A DNA stretch of 64,000 bases from Sulfitobacter marinus. GTDB lineage: Bacteria; Pseudomonadota; Alphaproteobacteria; Rhodobacterales; Rhodobacteraceae. The stretch spans positions 1 to 64,000 of the forward strand of contig NZ_FPAJ01000006.1 of the NCBI RefSeq assembly GCF_900116285.1, written 5' to 3'. Below the pieces are notes generated by a model. The model worked only from the letters and a program-made list of their open reading frames with translations. It did no database searches and was not told the origin of the DNA. Made by a program: the position numbers and the translations under genes. This document shows, piece after piece, positions 27,863-36,767 of this stretch; position 1 is the stretch's first letter, and the number at the start of each line of letters is the position of its first letter.

Positions 27863-28090
27863 CTAGGGGCGGCCACGCGCCACAAAGCCAAAGCTGTGAG
27901 CGATGACAGACATCATCCGCCGCAAGCCGCGTTCTGCAGCATCCACGGTGGTGACGCGTGGCAGTTCGATCACCTGTTGCGGCATCGCCATCGGGGCATC
28001 GGGCAAAGCAGCATCGCGCAAAATAGCCGCTTTGCGGATTTCGAATGTCGAGAGGTCGGATAGTGAATTCATAGCACTCTGGGTACTCAT
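27863..28090 (-). CDS. opgI: Small protein between opgG and opgH, OpgI-like
   Basis: 75 residues from the ATG at 28090, which overlaps the opgG stop by ATGA; an ATG at 28114 in the same frame would overlap opgG further. The stop is immediately followed by the opgH start, so it is translationally sandwiched. The sequence is soluble, with a basic helix near the C-terminus (ERGLRRMMSVIAHSFGF). Position and size fit opgI of the Rhodobacter opgGIHC operon, a gene of unclear function. No domain recognised; the name rests on synteny. Confidence 0.6.
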   Translation of the reverse strand: MSTQSAMNSLSDLSTFEIRKAAILRDAALPDAPMAMPQQVIELPRVTTVDAAERGLRRMMSVIAHSFGFVARGRP

Positions 28091-29724
28091 GTTCGCATCC
28101 ATTGATAAATCCATGTTTCGGTCAGCTTCCGACCGAAACCCGCGACATGGGCAACCAGTTCCACAAGACGTTCATTTTCGCCATCAACGTCGATCACAAG
28201 GCGCCACTTGGTCGTGTTTTCGATCTTGGACAGTGCAATGTGCTGGATTTTACCGTGCGACAGGGTCACCACAGGCTCCATCTGGGCATCAGGCGGAAGA
28301 TCGGCCATCAGACCGCCATCAAAGTCGATCACGAACTTGCGCAAGGATGCTTTGGCCCCGGAAACACCCGACGTACCGCCCTGCCCTGCTAGCGTGTTCA
28401 CGATCCACGCGCGGTCGCCGTCACGGTTGGTGCCTAGTGTCCCCCACCGCAAGCGGTACGCATACTCGCGGCTTTCGCCAGCGCGCGGTTTTTCCGACGG
28501 CACCCAAAAGCTGACGATATTGTCATTGCCTTCAAGGTCGGACGGAATCTCAACCAACCGTATCGCACCGGCACCCCACTCGCCCTTTGGTTCGACCAAA
28601 ACGGACGGGCGGTCTTGGTACTGTGCGCCTGCATCTTGGTAATCGGTGAAATCACGGTCGCGCTGGATCAGGCCAAAGGATTTGAGGTTCGGTTCGTTCA
28701 AATAGGTGCTGGCCAAACGCGGCGGATTATTCAGGGGCCGCCACAAAACGTCACCATCGGTGCGCACAACCATCAGCGCGTTGCTGTCATGGACCTGAGG
28801 GCGGTAATCGTCGAATGTGTCGCTGTTCTTTTCGTCAAACAGGAACATCGATGTCAACGCGGCCACGCCCAGCTGTTCTATATCTTTGCGGAAATGCAGC
28901 TTGGCCGTGACGTCGATGGTGGTTTCAGCGCCCGGTCGAATGACAAAGCGATAGGCCCCGGTGCAGGACGGGCTATCGAGCGCGGCATAAACCACAACGT
29001 TTTCCTGCCCTGCCGTGGGCCGCTCCAGCCAAAATTCGGTGAACCGTGGAAACTCCTCTTCGCGGCCCAGCCCTGTGTTGATCGCAAGGCCCCGCGCCGA
29101 CAGGCCATAGCTGCTATCCCGTGCCAAAGCGCGAAAATACGAGGCCCCGACAAAGGCGACCAACTCATCAAACATATCGGCCCGGTTCAGGGGCGTATTC
29201 AGACGAAACCCAGCCACGCCGGGTAATTCGACATGCTGTGGGACCCGTGGGGCAAGGTCTTCGTAATAAAGGAAATCATCCGTGGAAAAGCCCATCGGCG
29301 TTTGCATCCCGTCCACGACCTCGTGAATGGCGACGGTTTGCTTGTACAGCCACCCGGGGTGAAAGGCGTGCAAATGGAACAACACACCGTCATCCTGCCA
29401 ACGCGACCGCTTCGGATCGAACTGGATTTTGCGGTAGTCATCATAATCAAGGTTTTCGATGACCTCGGGTGCGTCACCGGTGGGCGCATATTCCGCCTCA
29501 GATGCTTGTTTCATCCGCGCGTCGAGCCATTCAAAAGAGAATGTTTGCGGTCCCGTAGACATCGCTTTTTCAGGCACTGCTTCGACGTCGGCAGCGGCAA
29601 TATCCTGCGCCATTACCCCGCGCGTTACCGCCATCGCAGCAACAGAGCTGCCAAGCGCACCCAAAAGGCTGCGGCGGGTAAGGCGGGAGAAATCCTGCGC
29701 CTGAGATCCAAGCATATTTAACAT
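28087..29724 (-). CDS. opgG: OpgG/OpgD-family periplasmic glucan biosynthesis protein
   Basis: 545 residues. The N-terminus has a twin-arginine signal, LTRRSLLGALGSSVAAMAVTRG near residues 15-36, so export is probably by Tat as in E. coli OpgD. The mature part is the MdoG domain with FDYDDYRKIQFDPKRSRW-like start near 92 and the C-terminal Ig-like domain. It shapes or branches the glucan backbone in the periplasm. First gene of the opg operon. The OpgG versus OpgD label is uncertain: gene order favours OpgG, the signal favours OpgD. Confidence 0.88.
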   Translation of the reverse strand: MLNMLGSQAQDFSRLTRRSLLGALGSSVAAMAVTRGVMAQDIAAADVEAVPEKAMSTGPQTFSFEWLDARMKQASEAEYAPTGDAPEVIENLDYDDYRKIQFDPKRSRWQDDGVLFHLHAFHPGWLYKQTVAIHEVVDGMQTPMGFSTDDFLYYEDLAPRVPQHVELPGVAGFRLNTPLNRADMFDELVAFVGASYFRALARDSSYGLSARGLAINTGLGREEEFPRFTEFWLERPTAGQENVVVYAALDSPSCTGAYRFVIRPGAETTIDVTAKLHFRKDIEQLGVAALTSMFLFDEKNSDTFDDYRPQVHDSNALMVVRTDGDVLWRPLNNPPRLASTYLNEPNLKSFGLIQRDRDFTDYQDAGAQYQDRPSVLVEPKGEWGAGAIRLVEIPSDLEGNDNIVSFWVPSEKPRAGESREYAYRLRWGTLGTNRDGDRAWIVNTLAGQGGTSGVSGAKASLRKFVIDFDGGLMADLPPDAQMEPVVTLSHGKIQHIALSKIENTTKWRLVIDVDGENERLVELVAHVAGFGRKLTETWIYQWMRT

Positions 29725-29991
29725 TGCAACCCAATACCTTAGTTAGCGAAAGTTGACCCTCGCCGAAACGACTCAGCGCCGGACATATCCGTGCCAGATG
29801 ATCCCTTATGTCCGGTTTCGATGCACCGCCACAGAATTATGCACGGCCAATTGAGAACAGGCGATTTCTCGCAAATTTACTCCGGCTAAACAGGCAAGTT
29901 TTGGCACGCTGAGGGTGTTTTCACACGGCTAGGGTTTAAATCGCGGGGAAATGTTCCACGTTATCCTGTCACGACGACGTAGAATGAATAC
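29725..29991. promoter_or_regulatory. opg promoter region with long inverted repeat
   Basis: This 267-base gap holds no gene. At 29779-29787 and 29807-29815 a perfect 9-base inverted repeat CCGGACATA / TATGTCCGG with a 19-base spacer lies 55-91 bases upstream of opgG. No T-run follows it on either strand, so an operator or a transcript hairpin is more likely than a terminator. The part next to the tRNA is AT-rich with no clear element. Confidence 0.45.
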
Positions 29992-30068
29992 TGGCGATCC
30001 CGGGAGGACTCGAACCCCCAACCCCCTGATTAGAAGTCAGGTGCTCTATCCAGTTGAGCTACGGGACC
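29992..30068 (-). tRNA. tRNA-Arg (anticodon UCU)
   Basis: A full cloverleaf on the minus strand. Acceptor GGTCCCG pairs with CGGGATC, the discriminator is G, and CCA is encoded. The D-arm is AGCTCAACTGGATAGAGC, the anticodon loop CTTCTAA gives UCU, and the T-loop is GGTTCGAGTCC. 77 bases with CCA. UCU reads the rare AGA (and AGG by wobble) codons. It stands alone between opgG and the FAD dehydrogenase; no attachment-site duplication or integrase was seen nearby. Confidence 0.96.
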
Positions 30069-30196
30069 GCTGTGGGATGCTCATACCTAGTTTGCTGCAG
30101 ATGATCAAAGCTAAATATCGTCAAACGTCTCGGGGCGCAAAACAGATCAGATGACGTCCCCCAGTGCTGCCCCTGCGTGTAAAGTGATTGAAATTC

Positions 30197-31567
30197 TCAC
30201 AGCCTGCGCCCTGCGATAAAACCCAAGGTGACAGCGGCGAGCAGGCCATTGCCCGAAAGATAGCCACTGTCCCCCTTGCCCGACACGCCACAAGCCGCAC
30301 CACCGGCGGCGTATAGATTATCAAAACCGCCGCCCGACGTTTTGCACACTTTGGCGGTGTTGGGATCAACCTCAAGGCCCCCTTGCGTGTGAAACAACGC
30401 GCCTGTCACCTTGACCGCGCAGAACGGCGGGGCAAGAGCAGGTAGCCCCCACATCCTGCCGAACGCGTCAGAGCCGTCTGCGGGAATGTCAGTGACGGCC
30501 TCGCGCAACGCATCCGCTGGCAAGCCGGTTTTATGCGCCAAACCGTCCAAGGTTTCGTCGTTTAACACAGCCCCCTGATTTTCGGCGTTTTTAAAATCCT
30601 CAAACTGGCGGGCAATCTCTGCAATCCGCGCGTCGAAAACGACCCAAGCGATGCCATCCGGTTGCTTCAACACAGCACGTGCGGCCTCGGAGTATCCTTG
30701 GGCCTCGTTCCAAAACCGATTGCCATGGGTGTTCACCTGTATACCGCCCTCGGTCACAGTGGCCCAAGTGATTAGAATGCCATGCGGGTGGGCAACATTA
30801 CCGTGGCCCTGATACGCGCCCAGATGGCGTGTTCTGGCTCCCAACGCGTGCCCCCACTGCACAGCCTCGCCCCTATTGCCGTCATGACCAAACCAAATGG
30901 CGTTGTCGATCTCGGCCATATGTTCCGACACCATGGCACGGTTTCCGCCGAAGCCGTTGCAAGCGAGGATCAGACGATCACAACCGACCGTCTCGGTGCT
31001 GCCATCCGGCAGGGTCAACTGCGCGCCTGCCATCCGCGATCCTTGGGCAAACAGCCGCGTCGCGCGGCGGTCGCAGATCAGGGGAATATCCAAGGTCTCA
31101 ACACGGGTCCGCAACGCATCAATCAATTCCCGGCCTGAGCGGGAAGGCAAGCCATGCATGCGGCGGCGGCTGTGACCGGGGTAATCAAAATCAGCAACCA
31201 ACGAAAAGGGCAAACCGTGCGTGTCGGCAAGCCATTCAATCACCGGTCCCACGGTATCGGCCATCGCCTGCACCAGATCGGGATCATTTTCGCCATGCGC
31301 CTTAGCTTGGATGTCTCGCGCAAAGAGATCTGGACTGTCATCGATACCTGCGTCGCGCTGAAAACGGGTCCCCGGTGCCGGGATCAGGCCCGCGCTAAGC
31401 GCCGTTGAGCCGGACGGCACGGCATCGGCCTCGATGAGTAGAACGTCTTGGTCAGTCTCATGGGCCGCGAGGGCGGCGACCAGTCCACATGCACCCGCCC
31501 CGATGATAAGCGTCTCGACCTCAAGGTCAAAGCGGTCGGGCGGCGCTGCGACGTCAGGCGCTGCCAT
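30197..31567 (-). CDS. FAD-binding dehydrogenase, fumarate reductase/tricarballylate dehydrogenase-like
   Basis: 456 residues from the ATG at 31567; the start overlaps the lyase gene by 14 bases. It is a flavoprotein of the succinate dehydrogenase/fumarate reductase family. The dinucleotide motif is at LIIGAGACGLVAALAA near residues 20-35, and the C-terminal GGGFDNLYAAGGAACGVSG near 415 closes the FAD site. No haem or Fe-S domain is attached. Relatives oxidise or reduce C=C bonds in di- and tricarboxylates or 3-ketosteroids. As last gene of the hyu-lyase operon it probably introduces or removes a double bond in a carboxylate intermediate. Confidence 0.8.
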   Translation of the reverse strand: MAAPDVAAPPDRFDLEVETLIIGAGACGLVAALAAHETDQDVLLIEADAVPSGSTALSAGLIPAPGTRFQRDAGIDDSPDLFARDIQAKAHGENDPDLVQAMADTVGPVIEWLADTHGLPFSLVADFDYPGHSRRRMHGLPSRSGRELIDALRTRVETLDIPLICDRRATRLFAQGSRMAGAQLTLPDGSTETVGCDRLILACNGFGGNRAMVSEHMAEIDNAIWFGHDGNRGEAVQWGHALGARTRHLGAYQGHGNVAHPHGILITWATVTEGGIQVNTHGNRFWNEAQGYSEAARAVLKQPDGIAWVVFDARIAEIARQFEDFKNAENQGAVLNDETLDGLAHKTGLPADALREAVTDIPADGSDAFGRMWGLPALAPPFCAVKVTGALFHTQGGLEVDPNTAKVCKTSGGGFDNLYAAGGAACGVSGKGDSGYLSGNGLLAAVTLGFIAGRRL

Positions 31568-32414
31568 CAAATTTTTTCCCCATGGCCAGCATTTCGGGCG
31601 TGCCAATCGCGGCGTTCAAGCCGTCAAAATCATGCATTCTGTCCAAAAACGGCTTGTTAGACCCTGCTTTTTTCAGGCTCGCATAGTAATCTTCGGCGGT
31701 TTTGGCGAGCGCGCGAACAATGCCACCGGGGAAGATCACAATGTCAAAACCCATGTCTTGCAGGGCCGTTGCGGAAGATATGGGCGTCGCGCCTCCTTCG
31801 ACCATGTTCACTAGTAGCGGCACCCGCCCCCTAAAGGCATCCGCGATCTTTGACAGTTCTGAACTGTCGCGAGGGGCCTCAATAAACAGCACGTCAGCGC
31901 CGGCATCAATATAGCTGCCCGCGCGATCAATCGCCGCATCGAACCCTTCGACGGCAATGGCATCCGTGCGGGCGATGATCAGCGTGTCGTGACGCCGGGC
32001 ATCCGCCATAGCCGCGATCTTACCGCACATTTCATCTTTTTTAATCAGTGACTTATCTGAAAGATGCCCACATTTCTTGGGATAAGTCTGATCCTCGACC
32101 TGAAGGGCGGACGCCCCTGCCCGTTCATAGCTTTGCATGGTGCGGCGGGCGTTCAGCGCGTTGCCAAAGCCTGTATCCGCATCCATGATAACGGGCAAAT
32201 CCGTCCGGTCCGCAATCAAGGCCATCGTATCTGTCATTTCCGATGCGGTGCTTAGCCCGATGTCGGGCCGCCCCAAACGTGTATAGGCAACCGCCGCACC
32301 GGATAGATACAGCGCCTCGAACCCTGCGTCGGTGGCAAGGGCTGCGGTCAGACCGTCATATACACCCGGCGCGATCAGAATATCGGGGGCGGTCAAGCGT
32401 TTGCGAAGGGTCAT
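31554..32414 (-). CDS. ICL/PEP-mutase superfamily C-C lyase, dimethylmalate or methylisocitrate lyase-like
   Basis: 286 residues, a TIM barrel of the isocitrate lyase/PEP mutase superfamily. The metal site DADTGFGN has D78 and D80. The mobile loop KKCGH contains C115, the Cys used as acid by isocitrate, methylisocitrate and 2,3-dimethylmalate lyases and missing from PEP mutases, so a true C-C lyase is expected. Products would be pyruvate or glyoxylate plus a second carboxylate. Its length and pairing with LeuCD-like genes fit dimethylmalate lyase better than methylisocitrate lyase. It overlaps the isochorismatase-like gene by ATGA. Confidence 0.8.
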   Translation of the reverse strand: MTLRKRLTAPDILIAPGVYDGLTAALATDAGFEALYLSGAAVAYTRLGRPDIGLSTASEMTDTMALIADRTDLPVIMDADTGFGNALNARRTMQSYERAGASALQVEDQTYPKKCGHLSDKSLIKKDEMCGKIAAMADARRHDTLIIARTDAIAVEGFDAAIDRAGSYIDAGADVLFIEAPRDSSELSKIADAFRGRVPLLVNMVEGGATPISSATALQDMGFDIVIFPGGIVRALAKTAEDYYASLKKAGSNKPFLDRMHDFDGLNAAIGTPEMLAMGKKFDGSA

Positions 32415-33013
32415 GTCGCTTTTCCAATCATTTCAGTGGCAACGGCACATGTCATGATTTCAGTCACTGAACCAAGCGATTTTAGCGTTGCGTCATGCAC
32501 ATCAGCGTTAAACGCAGCGCAGCCATCGGACAAAAGCACCGTATGAATATTGCGCAGATGTGCGTCGCGCACAGTGCTGGCAACGCCGCCATTTGTGACG
32601 ATACCGCCGATGATCAGCGTATCAATCTTCATCGCGCGCAGGATGTATTCGAGCCGGGTTTGGTAAAAGGCGGAATAAGCGACCTTTTCAATGGTGAAAT
32701 CAGCGGGAGCGAGGGTATCAACCAGCGCATGGCCAAACTTGCCCGGCGCGAAATCGCCCTTGGTCAGAAACGGGCGCAGCTTTTTCAGATGCGCCGCGAT
32801 CAAAGGCTCGTCATCCCTGCCCGGCACCAAGGTGAACTGGGCCGAGATATACGTCCCTCCGGCACGGGTTAGAGCCTGTTTTAGGGCCGCTATACGGTCG
32901 GGCAGCGCAAGAATACTATCTGCCCCCTGCCCGGCACGTCCATAGGCCCCATCGGGGTGCAGAAAGTCGTTCTGCAGATCAATGGTCAGCAATGCGGTTG
33001 ATGACGGGGTCAT
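32411..33013 (-). CDS. Isochorismatase-fold hydrolase lacking the nucleophilic Cys
   Basis: 200 residues of the isochorismatase-like superfamily. D12 (TIDLQNDF) and K110 (IEKVAYSAFYQTR) of the catalytic triad are present. At the third position the motif reads GIVTNGGVAST, with G143 where amidases such as nicotinamidase have Cys (TNxCVxST). True isochorismatases likewise lack this Cys, because vinyl-ether hydrolysis needs no nucleophile. Amide hydrolysis is therefore doubtful. ATGA overlaps on both sides place it firmly in the hyu operon. Confidence 0.8.
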   Translation of the reverse strand: MTPSSTALLTIDLQNDFLHPDGAYGRAGQGADSILALPDRIAALKQALTRAGGTYISAQFTLVPGRDDEPLIAAHLKKLRPFLTKGDFAPGKFGHALVDTLAPADFTIEKVAYSAFYQTRLEYILRAMKIDTLIIGGIVTNGGVASTVRDAHLRNIHTVLLSDGCAAFNADVHDATLKSLGSVTEIMTCAVATEMIGKAT

Positions 33014-35076
33014 TCAGCGGCCCTTTCGATCAATGTGTTCCCGTACGCGTCAACTTTGCCCACCAGACCGGGTTCAATCAGCACGGTTGTATCGGGCTGT
33101 TCAAGGATGGCAGGCCCCGCGATTTCGGCCCCCACGGGCAGCTCCAACCGATTGTATAGCATTGTTTCATACCAGCTATCCCCAAAATGCACTTGGCGTG
33201 CGCCTTTGAACGCGGCCTCGACACTGCCACCTTTGGGGGCCAGGGTTGCGAGGTCAAACCGCGGGCGGCGACCTGTGATGGCAGAGCGCAGGTTGATGAC
33301 CCGTCTGGTGCCGTTTTCAAGCAACCTGCCGTAGGTCGCGCGATATGCAGCATCAAACGCGGCGGCGATGTCTTGTTCCGTGGGGGGCGTCACCGTGCCG
33401 TCGGTGAGTACGACGGGCAAAGGTACTGATACGGTATGGGTCTGCCCGAGATAGGCCATATCCAAGGTAAATTCGGTATCACGCCCTTCAAAATGGGTAC
33501 GGGCCGCATCCAACGTGGCAAACCCGCTGTCCACATGCTCTTGCATAAAACCGGTGAGGCCGGGCAAGTCGATGCTCGAAAGCGTGGCATTGATGGTTTG
33601 AACGAAATCCTGCCGCATATCCGCGATGACGCAGCCCATGGCAGAGGTCACACCAGGATAGCGGGGCACGATGGATCTGGCGAGCCCGACCTCGTTCATC
33701 ATGGCCGCTGAATGCAGGGCCCCGCCCCCACCGAAAGGCATGAAGGCAAAGCGTTTAGGGTCAAAACCCCGTTCAATAGAGACTAATCGCAACGCACCGG
33801 CCATGCGGCTGTTGGCAACCCGCAAGATCGCCTCAGCAGCCTGAAGCGCATCAAGGTTCAGGGGCTTTCCGACATGTTTCAGAATGGCTTCCTTGGCAGC
33901 TTCGACGTCCAAACGGTCGAGCTTGCCGCCGATCGGGTTATCGGGATCGATCCGGCCCAAGACCACATTGGCATCTGTCACGGTGGGACGAGTATTGCCC
34001 TGACCATAGGCGACGGGCCCGGGTGTTGAACCTGCGCTTTCGGGGCCGATGTTCAGCAACCCGCCTTTATCGACCCACGCGATTGAGCCGCCACCGGCAC
34101 CGATAGTGGTAATCTCGATCATAGGCGACCGGACAACCATCCCGAAATCGATCGAGGTTTGCGGCGACAGCATCGACTGACCTTTGGCAATCAGGCTGAC
34201 GTCGAAAGACGTGCCGCCCATGTCGCCTGTGATGACATCGGGATAACCCGCAGCTTGGGCGATGTACCCCGCCGCGATCACCCCCGCCGCAGGGCCGGAT
34301 AGCGCAGTACGTACGGGCAATTTGGCGGCAGTATCCACATCCATGACGCCGCCGTTTGACTGGACGATCATGAATTCACCGGCAAAGCCGCCTTCCTTCA
34401 AAGCCGTCTCTAACCTTGCCAAATAGCCTGACACCTCAGGTTGGAGGTAGGCATTCAGCGCTGTGGTGGAAAACCGTTCAAACTCGCGAATTTCTGGCAA
34501 AATTTCGGAGGAGGCGGAGACATGTGCGTTTGGCCAAATCTCGCGCACCGCTTCAACGGCGAGGCGTTCGTTTTCGGCATTCGCATAGCTGTTCGCAAAC
34601 AGGATCGCGCAGGCAAGGCAGCCGTCGTCAATCAACTGCTGGGCGGCCATGCGTACGGCGTCCAGATCGACGGGCGTCCGGATGGTGCCATCGGCAAGGG
34701 TGCGTTCGGGCACCTCTAGCCGCAGCGCGCGGTCAACCACGGGGGAGAAATTACCCCGAAGCCCCCATGTTTGCGGCCTGTCACGGCGCCGCATTTCCAA
34801 AACGTCGCGCAGGCCCATGGTGGTGATAACGCCGATCTTGGCACCCTTGCGTTCAAGCAGGGCGTTGGTGCCTGCTGTCGTGCCGTGAACCACCACCGAA
34901 ACGGTCGATAGATCGTCAACACGTTGGCCGATCCCACTAAGGAAACCGCCGGATTGATCGGGACGGGTGGTGGGTACTTTGGCGACCTCGGCGATGCCCG
35001 TTGCCTCGTCCAGCACGAAAATATCGGTGAATGTGCCGCCAACATCGACGCCGATCATGCGGTTTGTACTGGTCAT
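33010..35076 (-). CDS. hyuA: Hydantoinase/oxoprolinase family protein, HyuA subunit
   Basis: 688 residues from the ATG at 35076, overlapping the hyuB stop by ATGA. N-terminal ATP-binding motifs are IGVDVGGTFTD near residues 8-18 and GDMGGTSFDVSL near 290-301, both of the actin-like ATPase type seen in 5-oxoprolinase and N-methylhydantoinase. With HyuB it uses ATP to open a five-membered lactam, imide or hydantoin ring; acetone and acetophenone carboxylases are related. The presence of exactly two subunits favours ring opening over carboxylation. Substrate not known. Confidence 0.85.
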   Translation of the reverse strand: MTSTNRMIGVDVGGTFTDIFVLDEATGIAEVAKVPTTRPDQSGGFLSGIGQRVDDLSTVSVVVHGTTAGTNALLERKGAKIGVITTMGLRDVLEMRRRDRPQTWGLRGNFSPVVDRALRLEVPERTLADGTIRTPVDLDAVRMAAQQLIDDGCLACAILFANSYANAENERLAVEAVREIWPNAHVSASSEILPEIREFERFSTTALNAYLQPEVSGYLARLETALKEGGFAGEFMIVQSNGGVMDVDTAAKLPVRTALSGPAAGVIAAGYIAQAAGYPDVITGDMGGTSFDVSLIAKGQSMLSPQTSIDFGMVVRSPMIEITTIGAGGGSIAWVDKGGLLNIGPESAGSTPGPVAYGQGNTRPTVTDANVVLGRIDPDNPIGGKLDRLDVEAAKEAILKHVGKPLNLDALQAAEAILRVANSRMAGALRLVSIERGFDPKRFAFMPFGGGGALHSAAMMNEVGLARSIVPRYPGVTSAMGCVIADMRQDFVQTINATLSSIDLPGLTGFMQEHVDSGFATLDAARTHFEGRDTEFTLDMAYLGQTHTVSVPLPVVLTDGTVTPPTEQDIAAAFDAAYRATYGRLLENGTRRVINLRSAITGRRPRFDLATLAPKGGSVEAAFKGARQVHFGDSWYETMLYNRLELPVGAEIAGPAILEQPDTTVLIEPGLVGKVDAYGNTLIERAAE

Positions 35077-36767
35077 AGCGAGATCTCTTTCCAAGCGGGG
35101 CCGTAGGTTTCTGTGGCGTAAGTGTCGGTAAGCAACCCGCCCGCGACGTCACGCGCCACATCGGCAGGCGCGCGGTTCGCAGCGGGGCCATAACCACCGC
35201 CGCCGGGCGTATCGAGCCGTACGGACTGGCCGCGTTGCAACTTGATGCCCACCATTTTCGATGTCATCGGCGGATTGTGCCACCCGTCGTCCTGTTCATA
35301 GGCAAACACGTTCATGGCTGCATCGCCGCCCCCCGCCGCGCCCTTGGGGGCAAAGCGGCCGCGTTCACCAAACAGAAACGCAGTCGCGGATTCCTCAAGC
35401 ACTTCAATCTCGTAGGTGGCCCCCATGCCGCCGCGATGCGTTCCGGCACCGGCGCTGTCGGGGCGCAGGGCCCATTGCTTGAACATGACGGGGTATGCGG
35501 CCTCCAGAATCTCCATCGGGGGGATTGTTGCCGTGGAAATGGGCGCGTTGCCGTGGTTCAGGCCATCCGTTTCAATCGACCCGCCATGACCGCCGCCGTA
35601 AAAGCTGAACATCACCCACGGCTGCCCATTTGCGCGCTTGCCCGAGATGGAAAGCGCGTTGATCGTGCCATAGGCGTTGGCGACCACACGATCAGGTGCC
35701 GCGTTTGAGGCAGCGGCAAAGATCACATCAATCATACGCAAAATAGTTTCGGTATATCCACCTACGGGGGCCGGGAAAGGGGCCGAGAGCAGCGAGCCGT
35801 CTGGAATTATCACATCAATCGGACGCATGACACCGGCGTTGGCCGGCAAGCTGGGAAAGATATGTTTGATCGCGACATAGGCGGTCGCCACGGCAGTGGG
35901 CAATGCGATGTTCACCGGCCCCGCGCAGCGATCGGCGGTGCCGGCAAAATCCAGCGTCATGGTATCACCGCTGATCTCAAGCGCGGCTTTGATCTTGAGG
36001 GGCACGTCAGTGATCCCGTCATTATCGAGAAAATCCTCTGCCTCCCAGCGACCATCAGGCAGGTCCGTCAGCTCCGAGCGCATCAGCACCTCGGCCCGGT
36101 CGCCAAGCGCGTCAAGCGCGGCGCGCACAGTGTCTGCCCCATATTCGGCAAGCAATTCATCCAGCCGTTTCACGCCCAAGTCCAGCGCACCAAGCTGACC
36201 GTTCAGATCGCCCTGAGCAGATTGCGGCAAACGGGTGTTGCGCATGAGGATGTCGATGATATCGGTCTGGATCGTTCCCGCCTTGGCCAGACGCACCGGC
36301 GGCAGCACAAACGCTTCTTGAAAAGCGTCGGTCGCGGCGGGATTATAGTTGCCGGGCACCGCACCGCCCACGTCATGCCAATGGCCGACAGAGGCGAGGT
36401 AGCAAAACAGCTTTCCATCGTGAAAATAGGGTCTAACAAGGCGCATATCGCTTAGATGCGTGCCGCCAAGATGGGCATCGTTAAAGATATAGATATCGCC
36501 GTCTTCCAGATCGCCATTCTCGGCCGCTTTGTCGATCACCGCCTTTACGGCAAAGGACATGACCCCGACAAAGATCGGCAGGCCCGATTTGCCCTGCACC
36601 AACGTATCGCCGGACACAGCGTGATACAGGCCATGCGAGGCATCATGCGCTTCGGCAATAATCGGGTTAAAGGCAGCGCGAAACAGGGTTGCATCCATTT
36701 CGTCTGCGATCTGCTCCATGCGCCCAGCCAAAACCGCGAGGGTGATCGGGTCAATATCTTGGGTCAT
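35073..36767 (-). CDS. hyuB: Hydantoinase/oxoprolinase family protein, HyuB subunit
   Basis: 564 residues, full-length HyuB. Typical segments are DPITLAVLAGRMEQIADEMDATL at the N-terminus, IFNDAHLGGTHLSDM near residue 95, and the glycine-rich C-terminal DTPGGGGYGP near 525. It forms the hydrolase half of the ATP-dependent cyclic amide hydrolase with HyuA. It overlaps by 4 bases with both neighbours. HyuB precedes HyuA here. Confidence 0.85.
   Translation of the reverse strand: MTQDIDPITLAVLAGRMEQIADEMDATLFRAAFNPIIAEAHDASHGLYHAVSGDTLVQGKSGLPIFVGVMSFAVKAVIDKAAENGDLEDGDIYIFNDAHLGGTHLSDMRLVRPYFHDGKLFCYLASVGHWHDVGGAVPGNYNPAATDAFQEAFVLPPVRLAKAGTIQTDIIDILMRNTRLPQSAQGDLNGQLGALDLGVKRLDELLAEYGADTVRAALDALGDRAEVLMRSELTDLPDGRWEAEDFLDNDGITDVPLKIKAALEISGDTMTLDFAGTADRCAGPVNIALPTAVATAYVAIKHIFPSLPANAGVMRPIDVIIPDGSLLSAPFPAPVGGYTETILRMIDVIFAAASNAAPDRVVANAYGTINALSISGKRANGQPWVMFSFYGGGHGGSIETDGLNHGNAPISTATIPPMEILEAAYPVMFKQWALRPDSAGAGTHRGGMGATYEIEVLEESATAFLFGERGRFAPKGAAGGGDAAMNVFAYEQDDGWHNPPMTSKMVGIKLQRGQSVRLDTPGGGGYGPAANRAPADVARDVAGGLLTDTYATETYGPAWKEISL

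Noticed and set aside
29992..30068. tRNA-Arg as an integration site for a mobile island
   Set aside because: No integrase gene and no duplicate of the tRNA 3' end noticed in the window.
29951..30154. 67-codon frame across the tRNA-Arg gene
   Set aside because: It overlaps the whole tRNA on the opposite strand and has no support.
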